Assembly (NCBI GenBank): GCA_000827495.1
Contig: KN817559.1
Location: forward strand, 163,381-227,380
DNA length: 64,000 bases
Source: Hypholoma sublateritium FD-334 SS-4
Taxonomy: Eukaryota > Basidiomycota > Agaricomycetes > Agaricales > Strophariaceae
Direction: 5' to 3'
The number at the start of each line of letters is the position of its first letter. The stretch's first letter is position 1. Of the stretch, positions 1-12,445 are shown one piece after another. The position numbers and the translations under genes are program-made. The notes under the pieces were generated by a model. It worked only from the letters and a program-made list of their open reading frames with translations. It ran no database searches and was not told the DNA's origin.

Positions 1-1
1 C

Positions 2-3000
2 TTGCCAAACGACCTCGTGCCCATATTGCTGGAGACAGCGGGGAAGGGCCTTGTGGAAGACAAGCGGGCGATATCGTGCGTGGACCTAATGACTGCTATG
101 ACGTGGCCTATCAACATAGCCGAGGAGCTGAAGGAACTCGACGACGAGCTCGACAGAGGCACCGATTACACCCAGCTGCTGGCCAGTCATCTCCACTACA
201 AGATCGCTCTCCTTAAGCCCGGTGCCATGCAGGCTCTTTTCGGCATAATTCTTCCTCCACTAGCGAAGGGTGTCAAGGAACGGGTGCAACGTGACGGACA
301 GGTCATAAACGTTGTCCTTCACCTCATTCGAAATCTCGCGTTCATCAAGGACCTTCCTGTCAGCTCTTCGCGGAGCTCCGACCAGGCTGAACTCTCGAAC
401 CTTCAATCAAGGCTTATTCGCAGCATGTCGGAAACCCACATGTTCGAACTCCTTCTCACCATCGCTTCGAACACTGAGAATGATCCTCTTTTCAATGGAT
501 GGAACACCCTTGTCCTCGAGATATTTTACCTTCTCTTCCGAGGAGTGAAACCGGCCTCCATTGCTATCGATCAAGCGAAGGTATTATAATATGCTATGAT
601 TCATAGTCCGTGCGTTATTAACATCAACTCGATTGCTAGCAACCGGCAGAAAACCTGCAGCGCCTTCTCGCTATGGAGGATCGTACTCGACGCGATTTTG
701 CTCGAAAAGCTACTTCCCGCCATTCTCGCTTTGGAACTACAATTTCCGTCAAACTCAATTCCGATAAACGACCCCCCCCTGCGACTGACGGATCTACGGC
801 AGAATCTCAGCCTGTCGCGTCTTCATCCCGCTCTTTTGTTTTGCATCGACAGCAGGCGATTCACGCAGAGGCAGGGTCCATCATGGACATGACCAAACGC
901 CAGACCAGCAAGAAGGTTAACAAGGTTGACGATTTGGGGATACTCGATAATCTTTCTGTCGAAGCTAGAGGCATTCTACAGAACCTTGCCATAGAATTTG
1001 TGGAGTCGTGTTACAATCGTGAATTATACTTGTCCCCTCTAATTCCTCATCGTTGCTGATACTCTTCTGTAGCTTTCCTGTCAGCCCTCTTGAAAGACAT
1101 CAAATCTGAACGCCCAAAGATCACGGAGAAAGATAATCTCCGCTTACTATATGTGACAAAGTGGTTCCTAGAATTCTTTCTCGCCATGCGATCCAGGGAG
1201 CAGCAAGAAAAGTCTCCACAAAACAGATGGAACTTTGGGCTCATTGCCGAGGTGACAGAGCGATCATGGATTGTATGGGTTTTAAAGCGCATGCGCGAGG
1301 CTGTCGAAGACAAGGTGCATTGCGAGATTAATCATGTCGCCCTACCCTTTACCTGACAAATTCATTTAGCCCAAACTATGGGTCGAACTCCAGGCGGGCA
1401 TAGAGTGTTTGACTCAACTCCTGCTGCTTATCGACAACATGACCTCTTCGGATATAACTGACCCTTCATTAAAAACGGCTGCGGAAGTTCTTCAACAGCA
1501 GCTTATTTACAATGGCGAAGTGCTCGATACCGCGCTGGAGAGTCTGCGATCGTACAAGGCCGGAACCCAATCGCTGGCATACCTCGATTCAAGTATATAC
1601 CTCGCATATGCGCTGCTGCGTATGCTCGAAAAATGGGGTAAAGAGAAAGGTAGCGAAACCTATGTAAGGCAGAAGATCGCCAAGAAGAAAAGGAAGAACA
1701 AAGGTGGGTACAATCGTTCCTCGCCTTATCATGCAACAATTTGAATTGGGAGCTGCGTAGGTATCACAGAAGAGGAAGGAATCCCCGACGTCGAAGAAGA
1801 AGAGGAGGAGACGGAAGAGGTTATCCATGAAACAATGTTCACCTTCGAGGCGTTTGAAAGCGTGCGCCATCATTATTGCTTATTCAACTCTCGCTGACCT
1901 GCGGCCGTTAGAAATTTGCCCAAGCTGAGATCGCACATACGTTATTGGTATATTTGGCGCGTTATCGCGAATTTTCGTCCTCAGAAAACATGCGGCGCGT
2001 GGTTAGTCTGCTCCATCGACAAGCTGTCAAAGCTAAGGCCGAAGGTCTTTTCTTCAAGGTTCGTTCTCGCGTGCTTAGCCTGCGGTATTAAAGTGCTCCC
2101 GGCTGATAGCAACCATCGACTACACTTTTACGTAGGTATCAACTCTTGACCTCTTCAAGACAATCCTGGCAGATCAGAAGCACCTCCCACGAGAGCAGCC
2201 CTACAAGGACCTCGTAAATCTTATTAATTTCATTTTGCGGCAATTTTTCAAGGCGTTAGCAACAAACCCTTTTTTGGCAATTGAGGTGCGAACTTTTCAG
2301 CTGTTAGATTAAATGCATCCCAGTTTAATATATCAACCGTTAGGCCTTCTTCCCGAAGAACCGTGGGCACTGGAAACAGTACTCCAGCTGGGAACCCGAA
2401 GGAAATTCCAGAAAAGAGAAGAAAACAGTCGAAGACACGCGATTCCCGCCTGATGTTGAGGTCAAGAAGGGTTATTCTTGGAGCGACCAACTCGGAATTG
2501 CTATCGCTACGTTGGTCGAAACAAACCAGAAGGCACTGGTAGACTGGACGGTCGAAGTAAGCAATTTGGAGCGCACTCCGGAAACTAGTTAATATCTTGT
2601 TGTTTTAGATCTTAGCGCTGGTCATCGCAGCGCGAGTTCGCATCATTGAAGAGTCTGACAAGAGGGACTCTCTTGAACCTGAAGATAAGGATACACCGGC
2701 CCACCTCAAGGAAGCCTCTGCGGAGGCGGCGACCAAATTCACAGATTATTGTAGGACTGTACGAGTTCTACAATCGGTTCCCATATCTAACCTATCGGCA
2801 TTTGTAGTGGTTCCCTACAAGGATGATAAACAGGGTGACGCTGCTACCAGAAACCCACACCTAAAACTGTTATTCCGTCTCTCAAAGTTCTATATTCTCG
2901 ATGATGGTGATTATCATGTTTTTCAATCCGGTGACTGTGGGGGCTTATAGTTATCGTCATCGCAGAAGCCGACGAGTTGGAGTGGTATGTCCCGTCAACG

Positions 3001-3747
3001 ATCGCCGTCGCGGAGTTACAACGAACCCTCAACGTCATCAATCAATTCATCGAAACGCCTTATGATCTTGATGGTAAACGTGCTGCATCGCTCTTGAACC
3101 GGAAGCGCCGTCGGAGGAGGCGCCGGTCACCTTCCCCGGAATCGGGCGACGACGGCGCTCTGTCTGAAAATGAGCCCCGGCAAAAAAGGCGTAGGGAAAA
3201 GAAGATAAAAGAAAAGGAACAATACAAATCAGCGCAATTCATCGAGGATAGCGACGAAGAATATGGTGGTATGGAAGCATTCCTGGAAAAAGAACGCGTT
3301 CAACGCGAAAAAGCACAACTGGCGGCTGCGCTTGCAGGGCCTTTGGAACGCCCCACTACCATGAAGGCAACGGGGACCAAAAAGCGTCGTAGGAAAGCAG
3401 CTGACACCGGTTCCCTGTCGAAGAAGCGCAAGGCGTCGGCTCTTACTTCGGGGGATGCAGGAGATAACTTCGTCGAAGGGAGACATGAAGCACGCGACAA
3501 CGACGTAGAGTTTGTCGAGGGGACCCCCGTTGAAACGGCCGAGCACCACGGCGCTGCCGAGCGTCCGCCAGTTCCTCGTCCCCGTCCTCGTCCTAAACCA
3601 AAGGCGCCGTCTAGACCAACATCCACTCTCGCGTCCGAACCCGGTGACGATCCCCCAACTCGGAGTCAGAACGATGCCTCCGGAATGCCGTCGATATCGC
3701 ACACGCACCGCAGTAAACGGCTCATCATTTCCGATGAGGAAGATTAA
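2..3747 (+). CDS. TOF1: Tof1/Swi1 (Timeless-family) replication fork protection protein, 5' partial
   Basis: The reading enters the window inside the TIMELESS N-terminal domain (LPNDLVPILLETAGKG at 2-49), so the start codon and roughly the first 80-100 residues lie to the left. Exons are joined by short introns, for example from 582 to 648 and around 1018-1072. The second exon carries the family block RHSRFGTTISVK near 735. Later exons hold the helical middle, acidic stretches at about 1770-1830, and a C-terminal tail from 2977 to 3747 with a run of Lys/Arg (about 3100-3130), acidic patches, and a final ISDEED. In yeasts this protein pairs with Csm3/Swi3 at the replisome, where it stabilises stalled forks and supports checkpoint signalling through Mrc1. 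The basic/acidic tail suggests nuclear localisation. Identity rests on continuous family-like sequence across about ten exons; exact splice sites are my reading. No neighbour is functionally linked. Confidence 0.9.
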
Positions 3748-6467
3748 TGCTTCTCTTCCCCCCTCTCATGCCACGGAGGCTGTTTTGCTTCTCACACTTA
3801 TACGTCTCCCTCTCTTCAGTGGCTAATATCTGACCGAGTCTGGCTTGCTTTTTGTTTCGTTTCTATGTATCTGTGTTGGGATGCATTTCTTTCGTTTCTG
3901 ATGTAAATGGACACGCGGTTCGGTAACATACAGATTAACCATTATATTCCCATCTATTTGTGCTAGGGGTGAAGCTTTCACGCGAACAAAAAGCGTCTGT
4001 TTGGATCGGGTTTCAGTGACCTTTTTTGGGTGTAAATGAGAAACCTGTTGGTATGCATATTTTTTCTCCGAGAGCAGAGCACGGACTAGTTCAAACTTAT
4101 GCGTGATATTTCATGGCCTTTAGCATACTCATACCGCCTCATAGTAATAAACCTTCACAAAGCCCTGCGTGGCTGAATCGCAATGCCCATCAGCATTCCG
4201 TCAGGAAACCTTATATTCTTCGGCGGACAGTCAGATCACACCCGAATCGCATTGCCGCCCATAGCTACAATGGCCACATGTGGGAGATCGCGTTGTCCGA
4301 CAGAAATAGAAGATTGAATGAGCTTCATAAAATGGCGTCTTGGTGACATATCTATTGCATTTTTACGGAGAACCTGAGTAACTCAAGTCTCACCGCCTCC
4401 AAACTCAAAATATATGTACCTAAATATTGAATTGTAGTCCAGCTGGTAATCTGAGGACGATGTCAGTTGATTCTGGATTCCGGGTCCTGACCATATTACA
4501 GGCAAGTAAGTCACCGATCATGTCTCCGGAATGCGGGACGGAAGCAAATCAATAGGCTCCCTCTTACCTCTTGTTCGTCTTCATCAGGCTCCGGTGCAAG
4601 GGCTTGCCAAGGAAAGTGGCTGAATGTAGAGGAGTCAAGATCATTACATAGCCGTCGACCCTGTGGGTGTTTTAGTTCAGTGGCAGAGTTGTGGGCATGT
4701 ATGACTTTGAGAAGTAATTATTCTCCTAGGAAAAGTGTCGGCTACGAGCAAAGACCCATATCATGAACACGCATGAGTACTTACAGAAGTTATCAAAAAG
4801 CAATCTTTGGTGGCGCTAGGTTGAGTGCATGAGTCTAAGCTATTGCTGAGCTAAGTAGTCAGTACTCGAGGATTGCCACAACTTGCGCTGTCCCTTCTAT
4901 ATCTTATCGCAACCGCCGTTTTCTCGTCCGACCCTTTCGCACGATCGAGTAAGTAAGTCATCAACAATACTCATGGCTCAGTACTCAGTACTCAGTGCTG
5001 ACGGACCAGCAGAAACGACTGCATTGGTGGCTCCGGATGGCGCAGTTCAACAATGCTGGTACCGATTCCATGACGGCCAAGGTATGTAAGAGATTATCTT
5101 TTTGGGTGGAATAAACGCCGTCACATTGCAAGGATAGATTCTATATAAATACCTTATTATTCCTGAGCAGCAGAGCAATCGTCGTGATCAGTGATGGGGA
5201 TTTAAGACGGCATATGGAAACAGATTCTCGGACGATGCCGTGGATGGGCGCTTCTTGAGAGAAACATTTGCAAAGAACAGATAAGAAAATGGATTTTGCC
5301 ATCGGATGCCCGTAGAGGCCGATTAGCCACGACCGATAAAAAGAACATAGTGAGCGTGTCAATTACTTCTTTCGATGAAGTATTTGGCTGTGTCCAGGCT
5401 GTGTCTGGTCAGTTCACACCACGAAAGTTGGACGACTGCAGCGTGATTCGCTCAAAATCAGAATGTCCAACATATCTGGGTTATGACTTGTGCACCACAG
5501 TTCGTCATCGAGCTGTGGCTATTGACCCTACTTATAGCGATGGCCTTCAAATCACACATATCCACCAGTAATGGAAGGATAAACCTCTCAGCGCTGCAAC
5601 CTGCAGGACTCCGTCAATTCAGAATGAATATAAGGATGGAGCTTCAATCTCGCCTGACATGAAATTTTGACCATGGACCAGGATAGTTGGAGGTTTGCAC
5701 TCTCCATGGCTTCCGAGGGATAGAGGGCAGCGCTGATTACATTCTCAGTGCAATTGAAGTCATTGCAAGTTATTTACAGAAGTGCGCCACAAAACCATTT
5801 GGATAAGCGTCCTTCACGGCTAAAAGAAAGGAGAAGAGGCTGGAAATGGGGCATCGCGGAGTATTAAATTATACGACCACCAGGTGAATTCCTGATTTGT
5901 ATAAACCCTTATAAACGCTTCAGCTCGTTTGCGGAAGTATTAGTTTGCCTTGATCCCCGATCACAGAAGTCTCCTTAAGCCTCAGGCACGACGCTCGTGG
6001 GTGCTCGCAAGTTGCCGATGCCGATGGCAAGCCTTGGCAAGTGTTTGTTCCAGTCCAAGTTGCGAAGTTAACACCGGAGAGCAGGAAAGGATAAGGGAGC
6101 CTGAACGGCCAAAAAAGCGTAGATTTAATGCCTACGTTAGGCAAGTACACCGATGTGGGCTGCATTTTGGGAGATAGATAGCACAGAAGATCGCTTTTGA
6201 GAATTGAAATTTGTTCAAGAAAGCAAGGCTTGTAAGGACTGAGACCCAGAGTTACGGTAGCGGTTAAGGTGCAGGGTCACACTATTCAGAGTTGCTAACC
6301 AGAATCCAGATCGAGGCGAAGAGCTCGGGAAGGCCCACCCTTCGAAACGGGCATGGAATTCATAAAACCCAACAACGGAAACTGCAGAGGCGCAATATAA
6401 GTTCGCGTCTTATTCTCCTTATCTCTTTTTCCAACCCCGATCCCCATTCCCCAACAACTCTTACGTT
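3748..6467. other. Intergenic, 2.7 kb, no gene supported
   Basis: The stretch holds the 3' flank of TOF1 and the upstream region of the bZIP gene. The longest open frames (up to 91 codons, 5296-5571) show no recognisable domain, codon pattern or splice structure. A TATA-like TATATAAATA sits at 5142-5151 with no convincing gene downstream. A short tandem of CAGTACT units occurs around 4979-5000. I see no transposase, reverse transcriptase or terminal repeats. Confidence 0.6.
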
Positions 6468-7638
6468 ATGTCTTCGGTTACAAGCCATACGGCACACACT
6501 GAGCGCCCTCAGGAACGGAGCCGTAATGCCAAAGCTCAAGCTAGACACCGAGCAAAGAGAAAGGCATACATCGACCAGGTCTGTATAATATTTCCTCCAG
6601 TTCGCTTCCATCTAAGTCGGCACAACACAGTTAGAGCAAACCGTGACGAAGCTGCAAATTGCCGTTGGATACACCGCCGAGCAGGTCTCGGCGCTACCCC
6701 CTCCATTGCTCAAGATTCGTGAGCTTGAGCAGGACAATGCCCGCCTTCAGAAAGAGAACGACGAACTGCGTAGGTTACTCGACCCCAATGGTGTCCGATC
6801 ATTGGCGTCGGAGTCGACGCGTCGCACATCCCTTGGCCCGTACGGAGACTCTCGTGCTTGTGATCGCGACTACAGCCTCAAACGACGCAAAGGCGGCCAC
6901 CAGGACGGCGTATACATTGTACGTGTAGTTTGGCGCAGCTCAGATAAAGATCACTGACAAAGCCGATTATCGTCCATAGAGTCCGAGCGATACTCCACCC
7001 CATGGGATGGACTCCAGTTCGCGACCGCCTCCTCCTTTAACAATTCCTCAGGCTTCGTCCCATCCTCATCACTACACTAGCATGAGCTCTCATTCTCATA
7101 GCAGCAATCAGGGCAACTCTTTGTTTAGTTTGCATGGAGCTCCTACGTTTCAAATGCCCAATACGCCCTCGGGATCAAGTGCGACATCAAGTCCACCTTT
7201 CTCGGCGAGTATTTTTCCTTTTCGACCCTCGTGGTACTCGCTCCTATAAGGAGCTTTGTATGAAGGCGCTTGGATCCTAGTAATCATCTTGCGTTTCCTT
7301 TCTACAGCCCGTTCAAATCCAAGGTTCTTCCCACCTGCCTCTAGACCAGCGACAGCACATATCCGACCATCATACAATGACGAGTTACTCTCAACAGTCA
7401 CCGCACTACGGCTCGGTCAAAGTAGAAGATGATCACTACAATGTCAGTACACTGTACGCTGGTCAACGTCGATTTTGCAATTCTGATGCGTCTTTGTTTA
7501 CAGGCTTCAAGTCACGGCAGCCACCATTCTCCAATGCAATACTCGTACTCTGGGAGCCAAAGCCAGAATCATAGCAATATGGATTGGCACAGTACGTATT
7601 CCACGGAACGAGGGGGTCATTCAGGCCTCCACCGGTAA
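6468..7638 (+). CDS. bZIP transcription factor
   Basis: The start ATG at 6468 opens a short N-terminus that runs straight into a basic region (RNAKAQARHRAKRKAYIDQ), which contains the N-x7-R signature for DNA contact. A first intron (6579-6630) falls exactly at the basic-region/zipper junction. The next exon begins LEQTVTKLQ and continues into a coiled coil with a second leucine-rich segment (IRELEQDNARLQKENDELRR, near 6715-6775). After the zipper the protein is low-complexity, rich in Ser, His, Pro and Gln. The last exons are joined by introns near 6919-6978, 7206-7308 and 7441-7503. It should act as a dimeric nuclear regulator. The family is secure; the target genes are not predictable, and the final exon boundaries are less certain than the DNA-binding part. 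Confidence 0.85.
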
Positions 7639-8370
7639 TGCATCGAAACCGTTTCCCTAATTCTAATGTATCTCGTTTGCTGTCGGCGCTGTCTAAAATA
7701 TTAATCTGTATATACTACTGCTGGTTATTGGATTACAAGTCTATAGGATGTCTCCAGCTCTCGTGTATATTCCGTCGCAATGCTTTGATATGATGTTAGT
7801 TTTTGGTTGCTTTCCATACATATTCCATAAACACCGATGTCTCGTAACTTCATTTACGAGAGTTTAGTAAACTCTATCTAGTCGTGAGACACCGAAGATC
7901 AGAACCGAGGGGTAGATCTGCGTGACGGCAACAGAGGGCCCAGTCGAACATGACCAGCGTGATACTTATGGGAAAATGTGTCAAAACCCCGCCAAGGTGT
8001 TGTTCGCGGAGTCTGTAACAAAGGATCAATGTCGAACACGCCTCAAACTTGCGGACAGGCCTCTGTGTAATATCCACGTTGTACCAGAACTGTACTCTTG
8101 GGACATACCCCTTCTTCAGGAGATCTTTTTCTTGGATCATCATGACCATGGGCCTGGAGGTCCAAGACAGGTGATGAGCAGAATTGTCCAGTGGCCGAGT
8201 ACCACTGGGTTTGGTACTCGGCCACTGGGCCACTGGCGATACCCTACTCAGGTATAGGGTGCCACCTATGTCTTTGTCGATAAAGCCGCCCTCAGCGCAT
8301 CCTCGCCGTTTGACACCCAATTCTTACCTCGTCCTTCCTTACTCACCAAAATTTAAACTCATCCTCATTC
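7639..8370. other. Intergenic between bZIP and transaldolase-like gene
   Basis: About 730 bases. Both strands have open frames of 110-148 codons (7922-8257 and 7874-8320) that overlap each other, show no domain, and are probably chance. The stretch contains a strong perfect inverted repeat (separate entry, 8188-8228). Confidence 0.5.
8188..8228. repeat. Perfect 17-bp inverted repeat, 7-nt loop
   Basis: The arm CCAGTGGCCGAGTACCA (8188-8204) is followed by CTGGGTT and then by its exact reverse complement (8212-8228). An adjacent imperfect inverted motif (ATACCCT ... TATAGGGT, about 8235-8260) follows at once. The hairpin lies 143 bp upstream of the transaldolase-like start codon. It could be the core of a small non-autonomous element or a cis-regulatory palindrome; I see no flanking target-site duplication. 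Confidence 0.8.
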
Positions 8371-11161
8371 ATGACGACTCAAGTTTCAACTCAGGTTCTC
8401 GATGGGAGAAGCTTAGATCATCGATTGCGAGAGGGAAATACGGCAATACTGGCTGATATGCTTGATTTTGAAGGTAAGCTGCCTATTTCCGTCCCAGCCG
8501 ACGAGACAAATACACCTGAACGTATGTCTAACCTAGTTTAATTTTAGCGCTTTCATTGCACGACTTTTCTGGCGCAGTGCTAACTCCAACGAAAGTGATT
8601 GAGGCTCTTGCCACCAAAAAGATCGACTATTTCATTTGGGTCGCCACTCAAAAGGTCATTGCAAAATTGACATTGTTGGTCACTTTTGCTGAATCTTATT
8701 GAATATTTGTCTGAACCTTGCCTTACCTTGATCCTTTAGACGTGACGAAACTGGAGAATACGGTGCCGACCTGTTAGGGTCACTTGGAGCAGCTAGCAGA
8801 CCAAGTGGTCGAGGATAGACCAGGGAATACTGTGGTANNNNNNNNNNNNNNNNNNNNNNNNNNNNNNNNNNNNNNNNNNNNNNNNNNNNNNNNNNNNNNN
8901 NNNNNNNNNNNNNNNNNNNNNNNNNNNNNNNNNNNNNNNNNNNNNNNNNNNNNNNNNNNNNNNNNNNNNNNNNNNNNNNNNNNNNNNNNNNNNNNNNNNN
9001 NNNNNNNNNNNNNNNNNNNNNNNNNNNNNNNNNNNNNNNNNNNNNNNNNNNNNNNNNNNNNNNNNNNNNNNNNNNNNNNNNNNNNNNNNNNNNNNNNNNN
9101 NNNNNNNNNNNNNNNNNNNNNNNNNNNNNNNNNNNNNNNNNNNNNNNNNNNNNNNNNNNNNNNNNNNNNNNNNNNNNNNNNNNNNNNNNNNNNNNNNNNN
9201 NNNNNNNNNNNNNNNNNNNNNNNNNNNNNNNNNNNNNNNNNNNNNNNNNNNNNNNNNNNNNNNNNNNNNNNNNNNNNNNNNNNNNNNNNNNNNNNNNNNN
9301 NNNNNNNNNNNNNNNNNNNNNNNNNNNNNNNNNNNNNNNNNNNNNNNNNNNNNNNNNNNNNNNNNNNNNNNNNNNNNNNNNNNNNNNNNNNNNNNNNNNN
9401 NNNNNNNNNNNNNNNNNNNNNNNNNNNNNNNNNNNNNNNNNNNNNNNNNNNNNNNNNNNNNNNNNNNNNNNNNNNNNNNNNNNNNNNNNNNNNNNNNNNN
9501 NNNNNNNNNNNNNNNNNNNNNNNNNNNNNNNNNNNNNNNNNNNNNNNNNNNNNNNNNNNNNNNNNNNNNNNNNNNNNNNNNNNNNNNNNNNNNNNNNNNN
9601 NNNNNNNNNNNNNNNNNNNNNNNNNNNNNNNNNNNNNNNNNNNNNNNNNNNNNNNNNNNNNNNNNNNNNNNNNNNNNNNNNNNNNNNNNNNNNNNNNNNN
9701 NNNNNNNNNNNNNNNNNNNNNNNNNNNNNNNNNNNNNNNNNNNNNNNNNNNNNNNNNNNNNNNNNNNNNNNNNNNNNNNNNNNNNNNNNNNNNNNNNNNN
9801 NNNNNNNNNNNNNNNNNTAAGTACCTAAATAGCCTGGTATCAATGATGTCCGATGTACACAACATGATCGTGATATGATGGAGATATGATCATCATCTGT
9901 CAACTTGCAACAAGACGATCGTACCACACGAATGAAAAATATTTTGTCTCAAGGGTCGTTGATCAACTGGTGAGCTATTATCGGTCCGACATCCTGAGTG
10001 AACGCGCGGCGATGTTGACAAAGATACCCTGTTTCTTCGATTTTACACAGTTCATCGAGCTAGCGAGCGCTATCGGAGATCGTGTGCCCGGGCCGTGTTA
10101 TGTCACGGTTAACCCTCTGACACAAAATGATATGTTGTCAATAGTAGAAGCTGCGCACCGACTGCATCGAACATTCACAGAACAGAGTGGGCCACGGGAA
10201 CTCATAGTCAGCGTGTGTATCGGAATCTTCTATCCAATTCTTTCTCATCAGACCGTGCTCAAGATATTTCCGTCAGATTCCAGCGACTGAGGCAGGCATC
10301 CTGGCTGCACAGGCTCTAGAAAGGGAAGGTATCTTGACGAGTCTTTATCTTGTCACCAGCCTGGTACACGCACAAGCATGCGTCGAGGCCGGCGTTTCAG
10401 CTATTTCAGTCTCGGCGCGGTCCGTATGTAGACATAAATCGCTCGAATCAAGACCAAGTTCAAAAGTTGATGATATTTTATTTGAATTAGCTGCTCGACT
10501 TATACGAACGGAAACGGAAGACCGTGTATCAGGAACCAAATAATAATCCTGGAATAGAGGTTATACAAACAATAGTTGCCTACTTCAAGCACAACAATAT
10601 CCGCACGACGGTAACCGTAACGGACTTCAGAAGTGTGAGCGCGACCATTGTTCTCAACATCCTCAAGGCAATGACTCATTCGGCGCCCTGATGTAGGTCG
10701 CTGAAATAGGTTTGCTTAGTGAGTGCGACGCTGTCTGCGTCTCAGAGGAACAAGCTGCCCGATTGAAGTGGAGTCAGGTTCCCACTGCCTTGCATTACAG
10801 CGAACAGCCTCGGGTTCGCCTTCGCGCCGAGCAGGCGAAGTACCCTACGAATCTGCTGACTAGGAAAGGTGGCTTTTCGACTTGGTTCTCTCCCCAGTCA
10901 AGGAGCTTAACGATGGACATACTGCACGATGCTTTGCAAATATTGCAGAAACAAATGATTGTTTTGGAACATGTGGTGGAAGAAGAGATTATTCGATATG
11001 TCAAGCTAGAGAAGCAGTCCGGTTGCGATTCGAGCAAGATGATGGAGGCCGATGGCATGTGGCCACACCTGTCAACCACGTCGGCCGATGGGAAAGAGGT
11101 TGAAACTTTCTCACTGAGTAATCTGGCAAATAATAGCATTGTCATGGATGAAGTTTTCTAG
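8371..11161 (+). CDS. Transaldolase-fold protein, probably catalytically dead; interrupted by assembly gap
   Basis: From ATG 8371 the first exon ends ILADMLDFE, aligning with the VADTGD start of transaldolase. The second exon (GAVLTPTK) sits where DATTNPSL normally lies. A third exon (from 8778, GHLEQLADQ) runs into the N gap. After the gap come IGDRVPGPCYVTVNP (family VPGRxSTEVD), IPATEAGILAAQALEREGI (family strand plus helix) and CVEAGVSAISVSAR. LLDLYERKRK and a C-terminal helix end at 11161. Relative to E. coli TalB (from memory) Asp17 is kept, but Asn35 becomes Thr, Glu96 Thr, Lys132 (Schiff base) Ser, and Asn154/Thr156 Ser/Tyr. The fold assignment rests on collinear blocks. Loss of lysine holds for either plausible donor of the intron ending at 10276. 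It is likely not a pentose-phosphate enzyme. Confidence 0.72.
8838..9817. other. Assembly gap (980 N)
   Basis: A run of 980 N lies inside the transaldolase-like gene. It hides at least part of the region between the third exon and the first post-gap exon, so the protein cannot be read completely here. Confidence 1.
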
Positions 11162-12445
11162 CGACGGGCCGCTCTGTATCAACAACATACCTACTTATTA
11201 CCATCGGTCTAGGCCGTCGACTAGACATATATGTTGAATTTCTTTATTTGTCGATGCACCGCTCGTCTGGAACAATTTGAACCATCTGGGGTCAATGCTC
11301 GCTGCCTTCTGTTGCTAAAATGACTCTTTGCAGTCTCTTATCCTAATTGATACATGTGAGTGATCATTGAAAAGATCACATTGATGTCACTTGCGGAATC
11401 AGTAGGCGCGGAGGATGTGATCTCTGAAAGGTGGGACTGCAAAAATAATAAGTAAAAATATCGCCGCGGACATGCCAATGATAGATGATGGTTCTTATTT
11501 TGTAGAGTTTTGGTGGGGTTTCTTCAATTTTAGAAAAGCTGGAAAAGCCCCGCTTCAACCATGAAAAGGACTCCGGCGCGACACGCACGCCATTAGGTTC
11601 CATTGACGGATAGATCTCCCGCATTGTGAGCCTACAGCTTTGATCCCCAAATAATGTGTGTTTAAAGAGGAGATTTCGCAGACGGAACTATAGAACGAAC
11701 ACAGCTACCGAATGTTTCCGAGTCTGACTCGTGCCCCTCATTGCTTCTCAATGAAGTTTTTCAGGGCCATATGCCACCGTTCTAAATTCAAACACTTACT
11801 CATTGCTTGTTCGCGATTCAATTGTCACTCATGATCAAAATACAAGTGTAACAAGAGCTTCAAGGCTTTTAGCACTTCAGTGGCTCAAGATTGAAGTGTA
11901 CATAAGTTTTTAAGGGTAGCTCGGAGATAACGAAGTCAAGGCGAGCTTCGAGCTTGAGGCCTTGAGGCTCGGAAGCTGGCACAAATTGGCATTGAATCAT
12001 TGGCATGAGCTCAATATGGCCGTAATATAAGCGTTAGATGATACTATCATTACATACAGCTGAACATAACCAATTACCCTATCAACCCATCTAATATGAT
12101 GTGAGTACCTGCTGCCGTTATATAGCCCTAATTTGAACTTGCCGGCCCTTCTGGATCTGGTTTCTTCAAGTCTTTGTGAATTTATGTGAAAGGTATCATT
12201 GTTGGAAAAAAAAATCGACTTATCGATAATAGTACCTATAGACAGAAAATAAATTCTGTATCACTGCTGGACTACCCATTTTCCAAAAGGCCTCAAATGG
12301 GCCAGTACACCTTTTTAGTGAAAGACCTACATGCCGGGACCGGAAATGGCACATGGCAATGATGCCATCATCGGAATCCGGATCAAGATTAGACAACGAT
12401 AAGATGTTCCAGCAATTCAAACTCAGACACTTGCCTCCTACCGTG
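11162..12445. other. Intergenic, 1.3 kb
   Basis: This stretch is AT-richer than the flanking genes. An 82-codon frame on the minus strand (11376-11624) has no recognisable domain. It holds the 3' flank of the transaldolase-like gene and the promoter of the HAD phosphatase. In-frame ATGs upstream of the chosen HAD start occur at 12353-12362. Confidence 0.6.

Noticed and set aside
4675..4745. tRNA-like block (TAGTTCAGTGGCAGAG)
   Set aside because: It resembles a D-arm, but no acceptor stem, anticodon arm or T-arm with GTTCGA spacing can be built around it.
7874..8320. 148-codon open frame on the minus strand
   Set aside because: Overlaps a 111-codon frame on the other strand and a hairpin; no recognisable domain or splice context.
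8680..9927. Long open frames of 361-415 codons on both strands
   Set aside because: They are made almost wholly of N from the assembly gap; only short real ends are translated.
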